Source: Litchfieldia alkalitelluris (GTDB lineage Bacteria > Bacillota > Bacilli > Bacillales > Salisediminibacteriaceae). From it: 64,000 bases of DNA. The notes beneath the pieces are model-generated. The model was not told the DNA's origin. It ran no database searches and was given only the letters and a program-made list of their open reading frames with translations. The stretch spans positions 3,089,920 to 3,153,919 of the forward strand of contig NZ_KZ119600.1 in assembly GCF_002153425.1 (NCBI RefSeq), in the 5' to 3' direction. The first letter of the stretch is position 1, and each line of letters opens with the position of its first letter. Positions 33,364 through 43,377 of this stretch are shown in pieces. The translations under genes were made by a program, and so were the position numbers.

Positions 33364-33876
33364 CTATTCACTTGAAATAGTTTTTACTATTTGGAATTCG
33401 TTATCAAATATATTACCATCAATAGTTGATGGTAATAACTGCGCTTCAACTTCAAGATAATCTAAATCATGTATTTCCTCTGATTCCCAAACCTCTTCAA
33501 ATATAAGTGTTTCTCCTGAGCCAATGGTTTCATATATTAAAGCCTGAGTAAACATCATCTCTTCTGCGTAATGATATAACTTATTTCCTTCAGGATCCTT
33601 GATGAAAATATCATATTGTTGTCCGGAAGAGAATTCAAGTTCCTTGTCAGAATCGCTCTCATTCTTCAGTAACATCTCAATGTGAAGCTCATTTCCTATT
33701 ATTTCCGTTCCTAAAGTAAAAATAAGGTCCTCAATGATAACCTCTGCTGCTGATTCTTCGCCTTCATTAGAAGGATCTCCCCCTTCTCCAGTACGGCTTG
33801 TTTCTTCACTAGTACCACAAGCTACGAAAAATACTGTCCCCATTACTATTAAAAGTACAATTTTAAACAAGTTCAC
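33364..33876 (-). CDS. BsuPI-domain lipoprotein
   Basis: 170 residues. The signal peptide ends in the lipobox FVAC, followed by a Gly/Glu-rich linker. The domain has LLKNESDSDKELEFSSGQQY, DIFIKDPEGNKLYHYAEEMMF and ETLIFEEVW, the pattern of the BsuPI intracellular-proteinase-inhibitor fold. Here it is exported, so the target is probably extracellular; a general beta-sandwich role is equally possible. Confidence 0.8.
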   Translation of the reverse strand: MNLFKIVLLIVMGTVFFVACGTSEETSRTGEGGDPSNEGEESAAEVIIEDLIFTLGTEIIGNELHIEMLLKNESDSDKELEFSSGQQYDIFIKDPEGNKLYHYAEEMMFTQALIYETIGSGETLIFEEVWESEEIHDLDYLEVEAQLLPSTIDGNIFDNEFQIVKTISSE

Positions 33877-33947
33877 CCTATTCTCCTCCTCATCCCCTAC
33901 AAGCTATTTTCTTATTAGACGACAGTTGTACTAAGAAGTTACAACCT

Positions 33948-34790
33948 TTAATTATCTTTTCGGAACATGCCAAAGATACCAGAAGTCTCAACGATGTTAG
34001 TAAATGCACCTGGATCAACTTCATCAATAATTTTTTGTAATTCATATAATTCATAACGGGTTATAACGATCATTAAAATTTCCTTGTCCTGTTTTGTGTA
34101 GCCACCTTTAGCAGGAATTCGAGTGATTCCCCTAATTACCCTTTCATGAAAAGCCTGTTGTAACTCATCCCCTTTATTCGTTACAATGAGGGCCGTCAGC
34201 TTTACATGGCGCGTATGTAAAGTATCAATAATTCTAGATAAAACATACAAAGTAACTAGTGTATATAGTGCCTTCTCCATACCAAACATGACGCCTGATG
34301 TAAGAACAATAATGGCATTAATTGTAAAAAAATAGACTCCTAAAGGTCTATCGCTTTTTCTTGCTAACAGAAGTACTAAAATGTCTAAACCACCAGAAGA
34401 AGCACCAAATTTCAGTATAATACCAGCCCCTAGTCCCCCTAAGACTCCACCAAATACAGAATTAAGAATAATATCAGGAGAAACAGTTTGAACAGGGATC
34501 ACTTCTAAGAAAAAGGTAGTGAATGCAACATTCAAAAAACTATAGAAGGTAAAGCTCTTTCCAACCTTTAACCATCCTAATATGGCCACTGGTATGTTAA
34601 GTAAAAATAATAGAATACCTGGGGACAGGCCAGTTAATTCAGAAAAGATTTGGGCAATACCTGTAAATCCACTGGCAAATACATTCGCGGGAATCAAGAA
34701 TAGATTTAAACTTAGTGCTAATAATGCAGCGGTTCCTATGGCAATTATTACTTTCTTAGTTTCTTCTAGGATATTCCATTCTCTTATCAT
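33948..34790 (-). CDS. YitT-family membrane protein with DUF2179 domain
   Basis: 280 residues from the ATG at 34790 (RBS AAGAGGAG). Five to six membrane helices with ANVFASGFTGIAQIFSEL and FGGVLGGLGAGIILKFGASS, then the C-terminal DUF2179 domain (VTNKGDELQQAF...RIPAKGGYTKQDKEILMIV). Function unknown; a common family in Firmicutes. Confidence 0.92.
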   Translation of the reverse strand: MIREWNILEETKKVIIAIGTAALLALSLNLFLIPANVFASGFTGIAQIFSELTGLSPGILLFLLNIPVAILGWLKVGKSFTFYSFLNVAFTTFFLEVIPVQTVSPDIILNSVFGGVLGGLGAGIILKFGASSGGLDILVLLLARKSDRPLGVYFFTINAIIVLTSGVMFGMEKALYTLVTLYVLSRIIDTLHTRHVKLTALIVTNKGDELQQAFHERVIRGITRIPAKGGYTKQDKEILMIVITRYELYELQKIIDEVDPGAFTNIVETSGIFGMFRKDN

Positions 34791-35027
34791 GTTTAATCTC
34801 CTCTTTTTAAGCATCATTTCCACGGGAATAACTTAGTATCATTGTTTCCCTTCCAATAACCTAATTATTCTTTAAGGACAATGACCATGAGAGAACGTAC
34901 CTATTTTCAATTTAGTCTACCGTGAAAATAGACAATATGTAATTTAAATCGCTGCAGGCTACTTGCTTACCTTAACTTAATTAAAGATGAGGGAATTGAA
35001 CTTAAGACAACTCCCCCCACCATCCGG

Positions 35028-35297
35028 TTATTTACGTTTTTGGTTGTAGTAATTTACAGAATACAGTGCTCCTTCACCAATCATGGAATTGTCTTTTATA
35101 TCATGGGGGTCAGAATGTCCTAGCTTCATTTCATAATATTTTTCATAATCCTCTTTTTTCCTTTTTGTCACCCTAGCTTTCATACTTTTCCATTTCATCA
35201 TTGCCTTCTCCCGCCTATCCTTTGTACCGAGGATAAAGGAGCTAGAAGCAACGATAGATACTAATATGGATGTAGATATCCATTTCTTTGTGTCCAT
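35028..35297 (-). CDS. small single-pass membrane protein, hypothetical
   Basis: 89 residues: one N-terminal helix (ISTSILVSIVASSSFILG), then a very basic stretch (RREKAMMKWKSMKARVTKRKK) and a polar tail. The RBS is AGGAGG. The topology places the basic part in the cytoplasm. No family is recognised. Confidence 0.65.
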   Translation of the reverse strand: MDTKKWISTSILVSIVASSSFILGTKDRREKAMMKWKSMKARVTKRKKEDYEKYYEMKLGHSDPHDIKDNSMIGEGALYSVNYYNQKRK

Positions 35298-35422
35298 GAA
35301 TACGAACCTCCTTCTGGGATTTGTTAGTTCCTATTCCCATTGTTAGGACAAGCTAAACTTTTACATAAATTAGATAGTAGACACAAATATTAAGAACGAA
35401 AGAGTGATAAGGAGGATAGATT

Positions 35423-35560
35423 ATGGGACCAACAAAAGACAATAATAAAAGACCTCATGATAACCAAGCGCTGAATCAACATAAGAACGAAAGAGCGAGG
35501 GAAAATAAGCTTAAGCAACCACAGAAAAAATCATACTCAAAAAAGACAGACCATTTATAA
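35423..35560 (+). CDS. small Lys/Asn/Gln-rich hydrophilic protein, possible spore protein
   Basis: 45 residues from an ATG seven bases after AAGGAGG, with a strong terminator right after the stop. The sequence is wholly hydrophilic (opening MGPTKDNNKRPHDNQALNQH, ending KKSYSKKTDHL) and basic. Composition resembles minor small acid-soluble spore proteins of bacilli (SspN/SspP style), but no specific family match is claimed. Confidence 0.65.
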   Translation: MGPTKDNNKRPHDNQALNQHKNERARENKLKQPQKKSYSKKTDHL

Positions 35561-35566
35561 AAAAAA

Positions 35567-35594
35567 CACACAATAGGAAAAATCCTATTGTGTG
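35567..35594 (+). terminator. terminator of the 35.4-kb small gene
   Basis: A perfect 12-bp stem CACACAATAGGA / TCCTATTGTGTG, followed by six T. Confidence 0.9.
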
Positions 35595-35640
35595 CTTTTT
35601 TATTTTAATTACCTAGAAAGTAGAGCTTACACATCTTCAC

Positions 35641-36018
35641 TTATTTTTTCCAGTCTCGAAGCTCTTGATCACTTTCTATGTAGAACTCTGGACCTTCTTT
35701 TTCTTCCCCGTCCCAAGAAAGCATTCCTCCATTGAAGTTAACAACATTCTCAAATCCATTCTCCTTCAAAAAGAGTGACACGTTTTGTGATCTGTTTCCA
35801 CTTCTACATATAAAGATATACTCTTTATCTTCATTAAAACCATTCAACATAGAAGGTATGGATCGCATTGGCAGGAGTGGAATACCAGGAATATGTCCGC
35901 TTTCATATTCTTCTGGCTCCCGAACATCAAGGACAACTTTGTCACTAGGTAGATCCTTAATTAGCTCTTTCAATTCATTTACATCAATTTGTTTGATCCC
36001 ATCTTGTTCAAAGCTCAT
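35641..36018 (-). CDS. rhodanese-domain sulfurtransferase
   Basis: 125 residues, a single rhodanese domain: VVLDVREPEEYESGHIPG, then the active loop CRSGNRS with the persulfide Cys, and FNGGMLSWDGE. The ATG at 36018 has GAGGTG at good spacing. It is cytoplasmic, and its partner is unknown. Confidence 0.92.
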   Translation of the reverse strand: MSFEQDGIKQIDVNELKELIKDLPSDKVVLDVREPEEYESGHIPGIPLLPMRSIPSMLNGFNEDKEYIFICRSGNRSQNVSLFLKENGFENVVNFNGGMLSWDGEEKEGPEFYIESDQELRDWKK

Positions 36019-36102
36019 CTTCATCACCTCACATTTATTATAAACCTTATATGATCCTTATAAAAAGCGAGGTGCTTATACTACTGATAATTTTCCATAC
36101 TC

Positions 36103-37227
36103 TTATGACTCTTTTGCCGCTGCCTGCTCTTCTGCAATACGTTCATCGTTTCTTTTTCGAAGTTTAAGTAATCGGTATGTATGACTCACAATTACTTTGG
36201 ACGCAGCGTATGTTGGAACAGCCAATAATAAACCGAAGAACCCTGCAAATCGTCCACCTACTAAAATGAGAATAATGATGGTCAAAGGATGAATGGAAAG
36301 CTTTTTCCCCATCACTTGTGGCGCAATCAAATTACTCTCAATTTGTTGAACAATGACGATTGCTAGAAGAACCCAGAGTACCATAATAGGTGAATGGATT
36401 AATGCCACAATTACTGCAGGAATTGTCCCAATCCATGGCCCTACAAATGGAATTACATTTGTAAACATAGCAACAAGAGCTAGAATTAATGAATATTCAA
36501 TTCCAATGATAAGAAACGCAATATACATTAAGACACCAACACAAAAGCTGACGATAATTTGACCTTGAATGTATGAGCCTAGTGCCTCATCCATATCCTT
36601 TAATATTCTTCTACCTTCCACTTGTTGTTTTTCTGGAAAAAAGCGAAGGACTTGATTTGGAGCCTTTTCCCCATCCTTTAGTAAGTAAAAAAGCATAAAG
36701 GGAACAATTATAAATACAAGTACAAAATTAATGACACTACCAATTAATTTTGCGATATTTGTAGATAAGAAGTCTATGGAAGCCATTATATAGGAAGTAA
36801 CATTATCTATAATACCTTCAATAGAAAAGTTTTCTGTCTCCTGATACCTTGCGATCCATTCGTTATCTTGAATCTGAATTAAGATAGCACCTAGGTCATT
36901 AACAAGCCGTGGCATGTTATCCACAAGATTCATTAACTGCCTCTGCAGTATCGGACCAATTAAAAATACAAAACCAGTTGCAATTCCTATTAAACCTAAA
37001 TAAATAAAGACAATCGCAAGTCCTTTAGGTATTTTTTGTTTATGTAAAAATGTTACAATTGGTCTCAGGAGATAAAACAATACTCCTGCGATTAAAAAAG
37101 GGATAAATAACGTCTGGAAAAATACCACTAATGGTCGGAAAATAAAGGGTACTTTCGTGCTTAAAAAGACAACTAATAAGATGAGTATTATACCTACAAG
37201 AACTTTAAAGAATCGATTTTCAAACAA
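36103..37227 (-). CDS. AI-2E/UPF0118-family transporter
   Basis: 374 residues with seven to eight membrane helices, the large extracytoplasmic loop, and family motifs MFTNVIPFVGPWIGTIPAV and IAPQVMGKKLSIHPLTIII. Members export autoinducer-2 or act as Na+(Li+)/H+ antiporters in halophiles. The substrate is not determinable here. Confidence 0.9.
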   Translation of the reverse strand: MFENRFFKVLVGIILILLVVFLSTKVPFIFRPLVVFFQTLFIPFLIAGVLFYLLRPIVTFLHKQKIPKGLAIVFIYLGLIGIATGFVFLIGPILQRQLMNLVDNMPRLVNDLGAILIQIQDNEWIARYQETENFSIEGIIDNVTSYIMASIDFLSTNIAKLIGSVINFVLVFIIVPFMLFYLLKDGEKAPNQVLRFFPEKQQVEGRRILKDMDEALGSYIQGQIIVSFCVGVLMYIAFLIIGIEYSLILALVAMFTNVIPFVGPWIGTIPAVIVALIHSPIMVLWVLLAIVIVQQIESNLIAPQVMGKKLSIHPLTIIILILVGGRFAGFFGLLLAVPTYAASKVIVSHTYRLLKLRKRNDERIAEEQAAAKES

Positions 37228-37309
37228 TCAGATTCACCAACTTTCTAATTATTTTGCTTATTAAATTCACTACAGCTTTTTTCTGGACTCTAGAAACTAG
37301 TTTCTAATC

Positions 37310-38173
37310 CTATCTCCCACGTAATCTTCTATATTCCCCTGGTGTAATTCCTTCCCTTTTTTTAAAAGTTCGGGAAAAATAGCTAACATCAGAAAAACCA
37401 CATTCAACAGCAATCGTAGCCAAATCTTTATGTTCATTGACAAGCTTACTTTTAGCAATAGAAATTCGATAATGATTTAAATATTGAATAGGAGTCATCC
37501 CAATTACTTTTTTCATCGACCTAGTTAAGTAATCTGGGTGATATAAAAGAACCTTTGCCATTTCTTTTACTTTAAAATCCTGTTCGTCGTAATGCTCACG
37601 TATATATTTGATTACCTCATCCGTTACTGTCTTCGCACTTGAAGGAAGCTCGATTGCGTCCTGCTGGATTTGAATAAGTATATCATTGAAAAACATTTGT
37701 TGTTTCAATTTATCGGGAGGGTTATTCGATTCATCTAATTGTTTAATGATAGAAAATGCTTCAACTCCCCTCTCAAAAGAACGAAATTTTCCAAATCTCG
37801 GAAGGTTTAGGTTGTATTGTGCAGATTCTGTAAACGTGTTATCACGGACAATAATTTTTGACCAATCTAGATCATTGGTTGTCTCTAAACTCCATTCCCC
37901 AGAAAGAGAAAAGTGAACCCAGTAGTACTTCGTTTCCTCATCACAGCCTTTATACCCACCATGATATTTCCCAGGGACTAAAAACAAATATTGCCCCTCT
38001 GAAACTTCAAATTCCTTTCCATCTTCCATCATATATAACGTCCCTTGGACTACATATAGTAAATCAAATATATGGAAAACACGGTGGAAGTGGCTCTCTC
38101 CCTTTCGAAAAGTAGCTAATCCCCCTTTGATAAAAATTGGCATCGGTGGTATAGAACATACTAAATTATCCAT
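37310..38173 (-). CDS. AraC-family transcription regulator with cupin sensor domain
   Basis: 287 residues from the ATG at 38173 (GAGGTAG RBS). The N-terminal cupin (HFHRVFHIFDLLYVVQGTLY, GQYLFLVPGKYHGGY) binds a ligand. The C-terminal double HTH has FSDVSYFSRTFKKREGITPGEYR. It is divergent from the MATE exporter with about 138 bases between, so that gene is a likely target; alternatively it controls sugar use. Confidence 0.9.
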   Translation of the reverse strand: MDNLVCSIPPMPIFIKGGLATFRKGESHFHRVFHIFDLLYVVQGTLYMMEDGKEFEVSEGQYLFLVPGKYHGGYKGCDEETKYYWVHFSLSGEWSLETTNDLDWSKIIVRDNTFTESAQYNLNLPRFGKFRSFERGVEAFSIIKQLDESNNPPDKLKQQMFFNDILIQIQQDAIELPSSAKTVTDEVIKYIREHYDEQDFKVKEMAKVLLYHPDYLTRSMKKVIGMTPIQYLNHYRISIAKSKLVNEHKDLATIAVECGFSDVSYFSRTFKKREGITPGEYRRLRGR

Positions 38174-38311
38174 CAATCTACCTCTATTTCCATATCGATT
38201 TTGTACAATTGTAATCGATATTATTCCTTCAAAATCATTTAAGTTTCCATTATTATTATCTAAGTAATTCAAGAAAATGTCCAACTTTTTTAGAAATCGA
38301 GGTAAAATAGA

Positions 38312-39676
38312 ATGAAAACAACTCAGAGTAAAGCAGCGAAGTTAACCCTCTTCGCTTTAACATGGCCAATATTTATAGAAATTCTACTTCACATGCTGAT
38401 GGGTAATGCAGATACTCTCATGTTAAGTCAATATGATGATAATGCTGTTGCTGCTGTTGGTGTAGCAAACCAAATCATGAGTTTGATTATTGTCATGTTT
38501 GGTTTTGTCGCAACAGGAACTACCATACTAATTGCACAGTACTTAGGAGCTAATAATGAAGAAAAGGCAAATCATATAGCAGTAGTTTCTATTGTTGCAA
38601 ACCTTGTCTTCGGGCTTTTACTAAGTTTCGTTCTTTTCGTTTTTGGAGAACAATTACTTGTATTAATGAATATTCCAATTGAGTTAATGGACCAGGCTCT
38701 AATTTATCTCCAAGTAGTAGGTGGAATTTCATTTGTTCAAGCTTTAATTATGACGTTAGGGGCAATTGTTAAAAGTCACGGTTTTACGAAGGACGCTATG
38801 TATGTAACACTTGGAATGAACGTCGTCAATGTAATCGGAAACTACATTTTTATTTTTGGAGCATTTGGAGCTCCAGTACTCGGCGTTACAGGAGTTGCAA
38901 TTAGTACTACATTTAGTCGTGGGCTAGGTTTAATCATTCTTTTCATTTTCTTATATAAACGACTAAAAGGAAACATCCCATGGTCATTCTTGACAAGAAA
39001 ATTCCCTAAAAATGAATTGAGGCAACTACTTAAAATAGGAATCCCTTCTGCTGGAGAGCATTTATCTTACAACGCTTCCCAAATGGTAATTACCATATTT
39101 ATTGCTTCCATGGGGACTGCTGCACTAACGACTAGAGTGTATGTTATGAATATAATAATGTTTGCATTCCTTTTCTCCATTGCAATAGGTCAAGGGACAC
39201 AAATTATAATTAGTTACTTAATAGGTGAAGGTCGCATAAAAGAGGCTTATCACCGCTGTTTAAAAAGCTTATGGATTGCAATGGCAATGTGTACGTTTGG
39301 TACAATTATCTTTGCGTTATTCAGAGAAACATTGTTAGGTATTTTTACAGATAACCCTGAAGTAATTAAGCTTGGCGGAATACTTATGATTATGTCTATC
39401 ATATTAGAGCCTGGACGTGCATTTAATTTAGTAGTAATTAACTCCTTAAGGGCTGCTGGGGATGTGAAATATCCTGTTTATATTGGAATTCTTTCCATGT
39501 GGGGTGTTGCTGTAACAGTTTCATATGGAGCAGGAGTTATGCTAGGATTGGGACTTATAGGTATTTGGTTGGCGTTTATTTTAGATGAGTGGATCAGAGG
39601 AGTACTAATGCTGATACGCTGGAGGTCTCGCAAGTGGGAAAACATGTCCTTTGTAGAAAAAGAAAAAGCTGTGTAG
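38312..39676 (+). CDS. MATE-family multidrug efflux protein
   Basis: 454 residues, 12 membrane helices, with MATE features GVANQIMSLIIVMFGFVATG in helix 2 and GIPSAGEHLSYNASQM in the second half. It uses a Na+ or H+ gradient to export cationic drugs. The RBS is GAGG 11 bases from the ATG. Divergent from the AraC regulator. Confidence 0.92.
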   Translation: MKTTQSKAAKLTLFALTWPIFIEILLHMLMGNADTLMLSQYDDNAVAAVGVANQIMSLIIVMFGFVATGTTILIAQYLGANNEEKANHIAVVSIVANLVFGLLLSFVLFVFGEQLLVLMNIPIELMDQALIYLQVVGGISFVQALIMTLGAIVKSHGFTKDAMYVTLGMNVVNVIGNYIFIFGAFGAPVLGVTGVAISTTFSRGLGLIILFIFLYKRLKGNIPWSFLTRKFPKNELRQLLKIGIPSAGEHLSYNASQMVITIFIASMGTAALTTRVYVMNIIMFAFLFSIAIGQGTQIIISYLIGEGRIKEAYHRCLKSLWIAMAMCTFGTIIFALFRETLLGIFTDNPEVIKLGGILMIMSIILEPGRAFNLVVINSLRAAGDVKYPVYIGILSMWGVAVTVSYGAGVMLGLGLIGIWLAFILDEWIRGVLMLIRWRSRKWENMSFVEKEKAV

Positions 39677-40015
39677 AATTACCATTCACACAATAACTAT
39701 ATTTTTCTCCCTTTTTCGATTGAAATGGACAAAAGTCATGATTATTATACATTTTTCCACTCATGCCTTATTAATTATTTGTGAGGGAAAAACACCTAAT
39801 TAATAACTAATAAAATTAATTAAATATTAAAAACTCTTGATTATAAGCTATAAAACCTAATATAGTAACATTTTCGTTTTGTAGGCTTGACTGCTGAAAT
39901 TTGTAAATGAGAAATTTTTGACATGTTTGTTGTTTTCTGCTTAAATTAATGTTGATACTAACAATTTTTTTAATTAGGTATCATTGGTAGACTATTATTT
40001 TAGGGGGAATGGAAT
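39677..40015. other. 339-base intergenic region upstream of the TAXI gene
   Basis: An AT-rich region with no ORF carrying an RBS and no clear MATE terminator. The only assigned element is the TAXI promoter. Confidence 0.5.
39918..39946 (+). promoter_or_regulatory. sigma-A promoter of the TAXI gene
   Basis: TTGACA (39918-39923), 17-base spacer, TTAAAT (39941-39946), about 70 bases before the TTG start. Confidence 0.7.
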
Positions 40016-40984
40016 TTGAAAAAGAAACTACTTTCCATGTTAGCACTAGTTTTAACTGCGAGCTTAGTCTTAGCTGCTTGTGGTGATGATGATGTCGACA
40101 TTAGTAATTTGCAAATGGGGACAGGCAGTACAGGTGGAACTTACTACCCACTTGGTGGTGAAATGGCTACTGTAATTAACAACAATATCGAAGGATATGA
40201 AGATTTTGATTTAAGTGCCGTTTCATCTGGAGCTTCAGTAGAAAACCTATCTGAAATTGCTCAAGGAAATTTTGCACTAGGTATGACAGTTCATCTACCT
40301 GCAGTCGATGCACTAACAGGAGATGGAGACTTTGAAGGAGTAGAAATTGAAAACTTCGGCTTTATGGGTCATATTTATCCAGAAGTAATGCAAATTGTAA
40401 CTCCTGCAAACTCAGGTGTTGAAACAATCGCTGATCTAGCTGGTAAAAACGTAGCGATTGGACCTCCAGGTTCTGGTACACAAGCTGCTGCAAAATTAAT
40501 CCTAGAAGCTTATGGTCTTGAAGATGGTGACTATAACGCATTTGAAGAAGGTTTCGGTGATGCTGCAGGTCGTATTCAAGATGGTAACTTAGACGCTTCT
40601 TTCGGTCTTTTAGGTTTACCAGCAGGTAGCATTGATGAGCTTGCTCTACAACGTGATGTACGCTTAATTCCAATTACTGCAGAAGGTCTACAGTACATTG
40701 AAGCAAATAGTGGGTACGGCGCATTAACTATTCCAGCCGATTCATATGACTTCCTAGAAGAGGACGTTCAAGCAATTACTGCTTATGCAGTATTAGTTGG
40801 ATCTACTGATTTAATCGATGAGGATCTTGGATATGCTATTACAAAAGCTTTATTTGAAAATAGCGACCAAATCTCTCACTCACAAGGTGCTAATTTAACG
40901 AAAGAAAATGCACTTCTTGGATCAGAAGGTCTGCCAATTCATCCTGGTGCTGCAAGGTACTTTGAAGAAGCTGGCATTCAATAA
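40016..40984 (+). CDS. TAXI-family TRAP transporter solute-binding lipoprotein
   Basis: 322 residues from a TTG with AGGGGGAATGG in front. The signal peptide ends in the lipobox VLAAC. The TAXI fold shows MGTGSTGGTYYPLGGEMATVI and GKNVAIGPPGSGTQAAA. TAXI proteins feed fused DctQM permeases with carboxylates such as glutamate or 2-oxoglutarate. The permease gene follows after a terminator. The exact substrate is unknown. Confidence 0.92.
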   Translation: MKKKLLSMLALVLTASLVLAACGDDDVDISNLQMGTGSTGGTYYPLGGEMATVINNNIEGYEDFDLSAVSSGASVENLSEIAQGNFALGMTVHLPAVDALTGDGDFEGVEIENFGFMGHIYPEVMQIVTPANSGVETIADLAGKNVAIGPPGSGTQAAAKLILEAYGLEDGDYNAFEEGFGDAAGRIQDGNLDASFGLLGLPAGSIDELALQRDVRLIPITAEGLQYIEANSGYGALTIPADSYDFLEEDVQAITAYAVLVGSTDLIDEDLGYAITKALFENSDQISHSQGANLTKENALLGSEGLPIHPGAARYFEEAGIQ

Positions 40985-41006
40985 TTATTATGATATAACA
41001 TCAACG

Positions 41007-41032
41007 AGGCCGGACCTCTAAGTGTCCGGCCT
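41007..41032 (+). terminator. terminator or attenuator after the TAXI gene
   Basis: AGGCCGGAC / GTCCGGCCT followed by TTTTT. It would leave the binding protein in excess over the permease. Confidence 0.85.
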
Positions 41033-41237
41033 TTTTACAACGAAAAAAGGCGTATAATGAATAGTTTTCAACCTTTTCTTTCATGCTAAGACAGTGGTTT
41101 TTAAGTCATTCTTATACATGCATTTCGATAGCGTTCACATAATATATCATTGTCTACTGCACTAAAATGTGGTAATAATTGAATTATAGTCCAATCCTAC
41201 ATTGCATATATCTTTATTGATGATGCATCAACAATTC

Positions 41238-41281
41238 GACGAAAACGCAGGACAACCATTCTATCTCCTACCTTTTCGTCG
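41238..41281 (+). other. 9-bp inverted repeat in the TRAP permease leader
   Basis: CGACGAAAA and TTTTCGTCG are separated by 26 bases, ending about 48 bases before the permease ATG. The 344-base gap between the TAXI and permease genes otherwise holds only the terminator and AT-rich DNA. It could be an operator or an RNA stem. Confidence 0.45.
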
Positions 41282-41328
41282 ATTTGTCATTACATATAGT
41301 TCTAACAAAATTTGAAGGTGGTGAATAT

Positions 41329-43299
41329 ATGAAAGAAAAAGAAGTATTATCAGAAGAGCAGAAACTGGAAATGCTTGCGAAGTATGACAAAGAGTCAGCC
41401 TTTCGACAGAATCCAGGCAGGTGGGCTTGGGTTATTTCATTCCTCGCCATTTCCCTTACAGTTTTTCATTTATGGCGAGCGTTACCTATAAATGGTCCAC
41501 TCGTATTTTTAATGCAAGGTGCAGTTCATTTAGGTACTGCCCTATCACTCATTTTCCTTTTATATCCAGCAAAGAAAACAGGTTTAAAACGCAAAGGAGT
41601 ACCTTGGTATGATGTTCTCTTTGCATTTATGGGAATGGGTTCTTGTTATTATATTTTATTTCAATATGATTGGCTTACAGGCGGAGCTAGAATATTAGGA
41701 TATACAACACTTGATATTGTCGTCGCTACAATTGGTATCATTCTTTTATTAGAAGCAACTCGACGAGCAGTTGGAATACCAATCGTTGTAATTGGAGTTG
41801 TTGCCATTTTATATGGTCTATTCGGAACAAATATACCTCATTTTGGACATGGAGGTTTTGACTGGACTGGCTTAACAAGAAGATTGTTTTATTCAACAGA
41901 TGCAATCTTTGGTACACCAATTCAAATTTCTTCCACATTTATATTCCTGTTTTTATTCTTTGGTGTCATGCTTACAAAAACAGGAGTTGGGCAATATTTT
42001 AATGACCTTGCCTTTGGTGCAACAGGAAGATACACAGGTGGTACTGCAAAAGCAGCCGTTACGGCATCAGCCATGCAAGGTATGGTAACCGGTAGTTCTG
42101 TAGCAAATACAGTAGCATCTGGGTCATTTACTATTCCAATGATGAAGAGAGCAAAATTCCGTCCAGAATTTGCTGCAGCAGCAGAAGCATCCGCTTCCAC
42201 AGGTGGACAAATTATGCCTCCTATAATGGGTGCAGCTGCCTTCATTATGGCAGAGTATGTAACAGGTATATCGTATAGCGATATTGTAATTATCGGTATC
42301 ATTCCAGCTATACTTTATTTTTCTGGTGTATTTATGGGGACTCACTTTGAAGCAAAACGTCATGGAATACATGGACTTCCAAAGGATCAGCTTCCCACAT
42401 TAAAAGGGCTCTTAAAACGAGTCGATTTATTACTGCCCCTTGTAGCAATTGTATTTATGCTAGTTAGTGGGTTTACTGCAACTACTGCAGCTTTATATGG
42501 GATTGGTACAGCATTCCTTGTTAGCTTCTTCAGAAAAGATACTAGAATGAGCTTCAAGGATATGATTAATGCATTAGAGCAAGGTGCCCGTGTTGCATTA
42601 CCAGTAATCGCAGCCTGTGCTACAGCAGGTATCATTGTTGGTATTGTTGTATTTACAGGATTAGGTTCAAAAATTGCTGGGGGATTACTAAATCTTGCTG
42701 GTGATAACCTTTTCTTACTATTATTCTTTACAATGATTGCATGTATCTTATTAGGAATGGGATTACCAACTACAGCAAACTATGTTGTAACTGCAACTAT
42801 GGCTGCTCCAGCATTAATTCAATTTGGTGTAGAGCCTATCGCTGCCCACTTCTTTGTTTTCTATTTTGGAATTGTTGCAGACATTACACCACCAGTTTGT
42901 TTGGCCGCCTATGCAGGTGCCGGTATAGCCCGGGCCAACCCAATGAAAGCAGGTGTAACAGCCTTCAAGTTGGCAATTGCTGCTTTCATTATTCCATACG
43001 TCTTTGTATTTAACCCCGTACTCCTCTTGCAGGATGCTACGGTATTGACGTTAGTACCAGTATTAATTACCGCACTACTCGGTATGATGGCAATTAGTGC
43101 AACAATGATGAATTACTTTATTTATAAGCCTTTCTGGTTCGAAAGAATTTTACTATTTGCTTCTGGTATAATGCTTATTATTCCAGATGATCTGCCAGTA
43201 GAGCTTTCTGGTTTGGCCTTATTCATCTTAATTGGAGCACTTCAATACTTTAGAAAAAAACGGGACGAAAATAAGGATAAAGAAGTCGTAGCTGAATAA
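41329..43299 (+). CDS. TRAP transporter fused permease (DctQM type)
   Basis: 656 residues from the ATG at 41329 (RBS AAGGTGGTG). An N-terminal DctQ-like four-helix part is fused to the DctM-like permease; helices cover nearly the whole length. Family motifs: GGTAKAAVTASAMQGMVTGS, ASASTGGQIMPPIMGAAAF and GLPTTANYVVTATMAAP. It works with the TAXI binding protein and a Na+ gradient, which fits an alkaliphile. Confidence 0.94.
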   Translation: MKEKEVLSEEQKLEMLAKYDKESAFRQNPGRWAWVISFLAISLTVFHLWRALPINGPLVFLMQGAVHLGTALSLIFLLYPAKKTGLKRKGVPWYDVLFAFMGMGSCYYILFQYDWLTGGARILGYTTLDIVVATIGIILLLEATRRAVGIPIVVIGVVAILYGLFGTNIPHFGHGGFDWTGLTRRLFYSTDAIFGTPIQISSTFIFLFLFFGVMLTKTGVGQYFNDLAFGATGRYTGGTAKAAVTASAMQGMVTGSSVANTVASGSFTIPMMKRAKFRPEFAAAAEASASTGGQIMPPIMGAAAFIMAEYVTGISYSDIVIIGIIPAILYFSGVFMGTHFEAKRHGIHGLPKDQLPTLKGLLKRVDLLLPLVAIVFMLVSGFTATTAALYGIGTAFLVSFFRKDTRMSFKDMINALEQGARVALPVIAACATAGIIVGIVVFTGLGSKIAGGLLNLAGDNLFLLLFFTMIACILLGMGLPTTANYVVTATMAAPALIQFGVEPIAAHFFVFYFGIVADITPPVCLAAYAGAGIARANPMKAGVTAFKLAIAAFIIPYVFVFNPVLLLQDATVLTLVPVLITALLGMMAISATMMNYFIYKPFWFERILLFASGIMLIIPDDLPVELSGLALFILIGALQYFRKKRDENKDKEVVAE

Positions 43300-43324
43300 G
43301 AAAAGCAATAGTACTAAGCAATAT

Positions 43325-43371
43325 AAAAAGCCTGGAGAAGAATGGTTATTTCACATTCCTCCAGGCTTTTT
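43325..43371. terminator. bidirectional terminator between TRAP permease and RpiR-type regulator
   Basis: AAAAGCCTGGAG / CTCCAGGCTTTT with T runs on both sides, between convergent genes. Confidence 0.85.
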
Positions 43372-43377
43372 AAGCTT

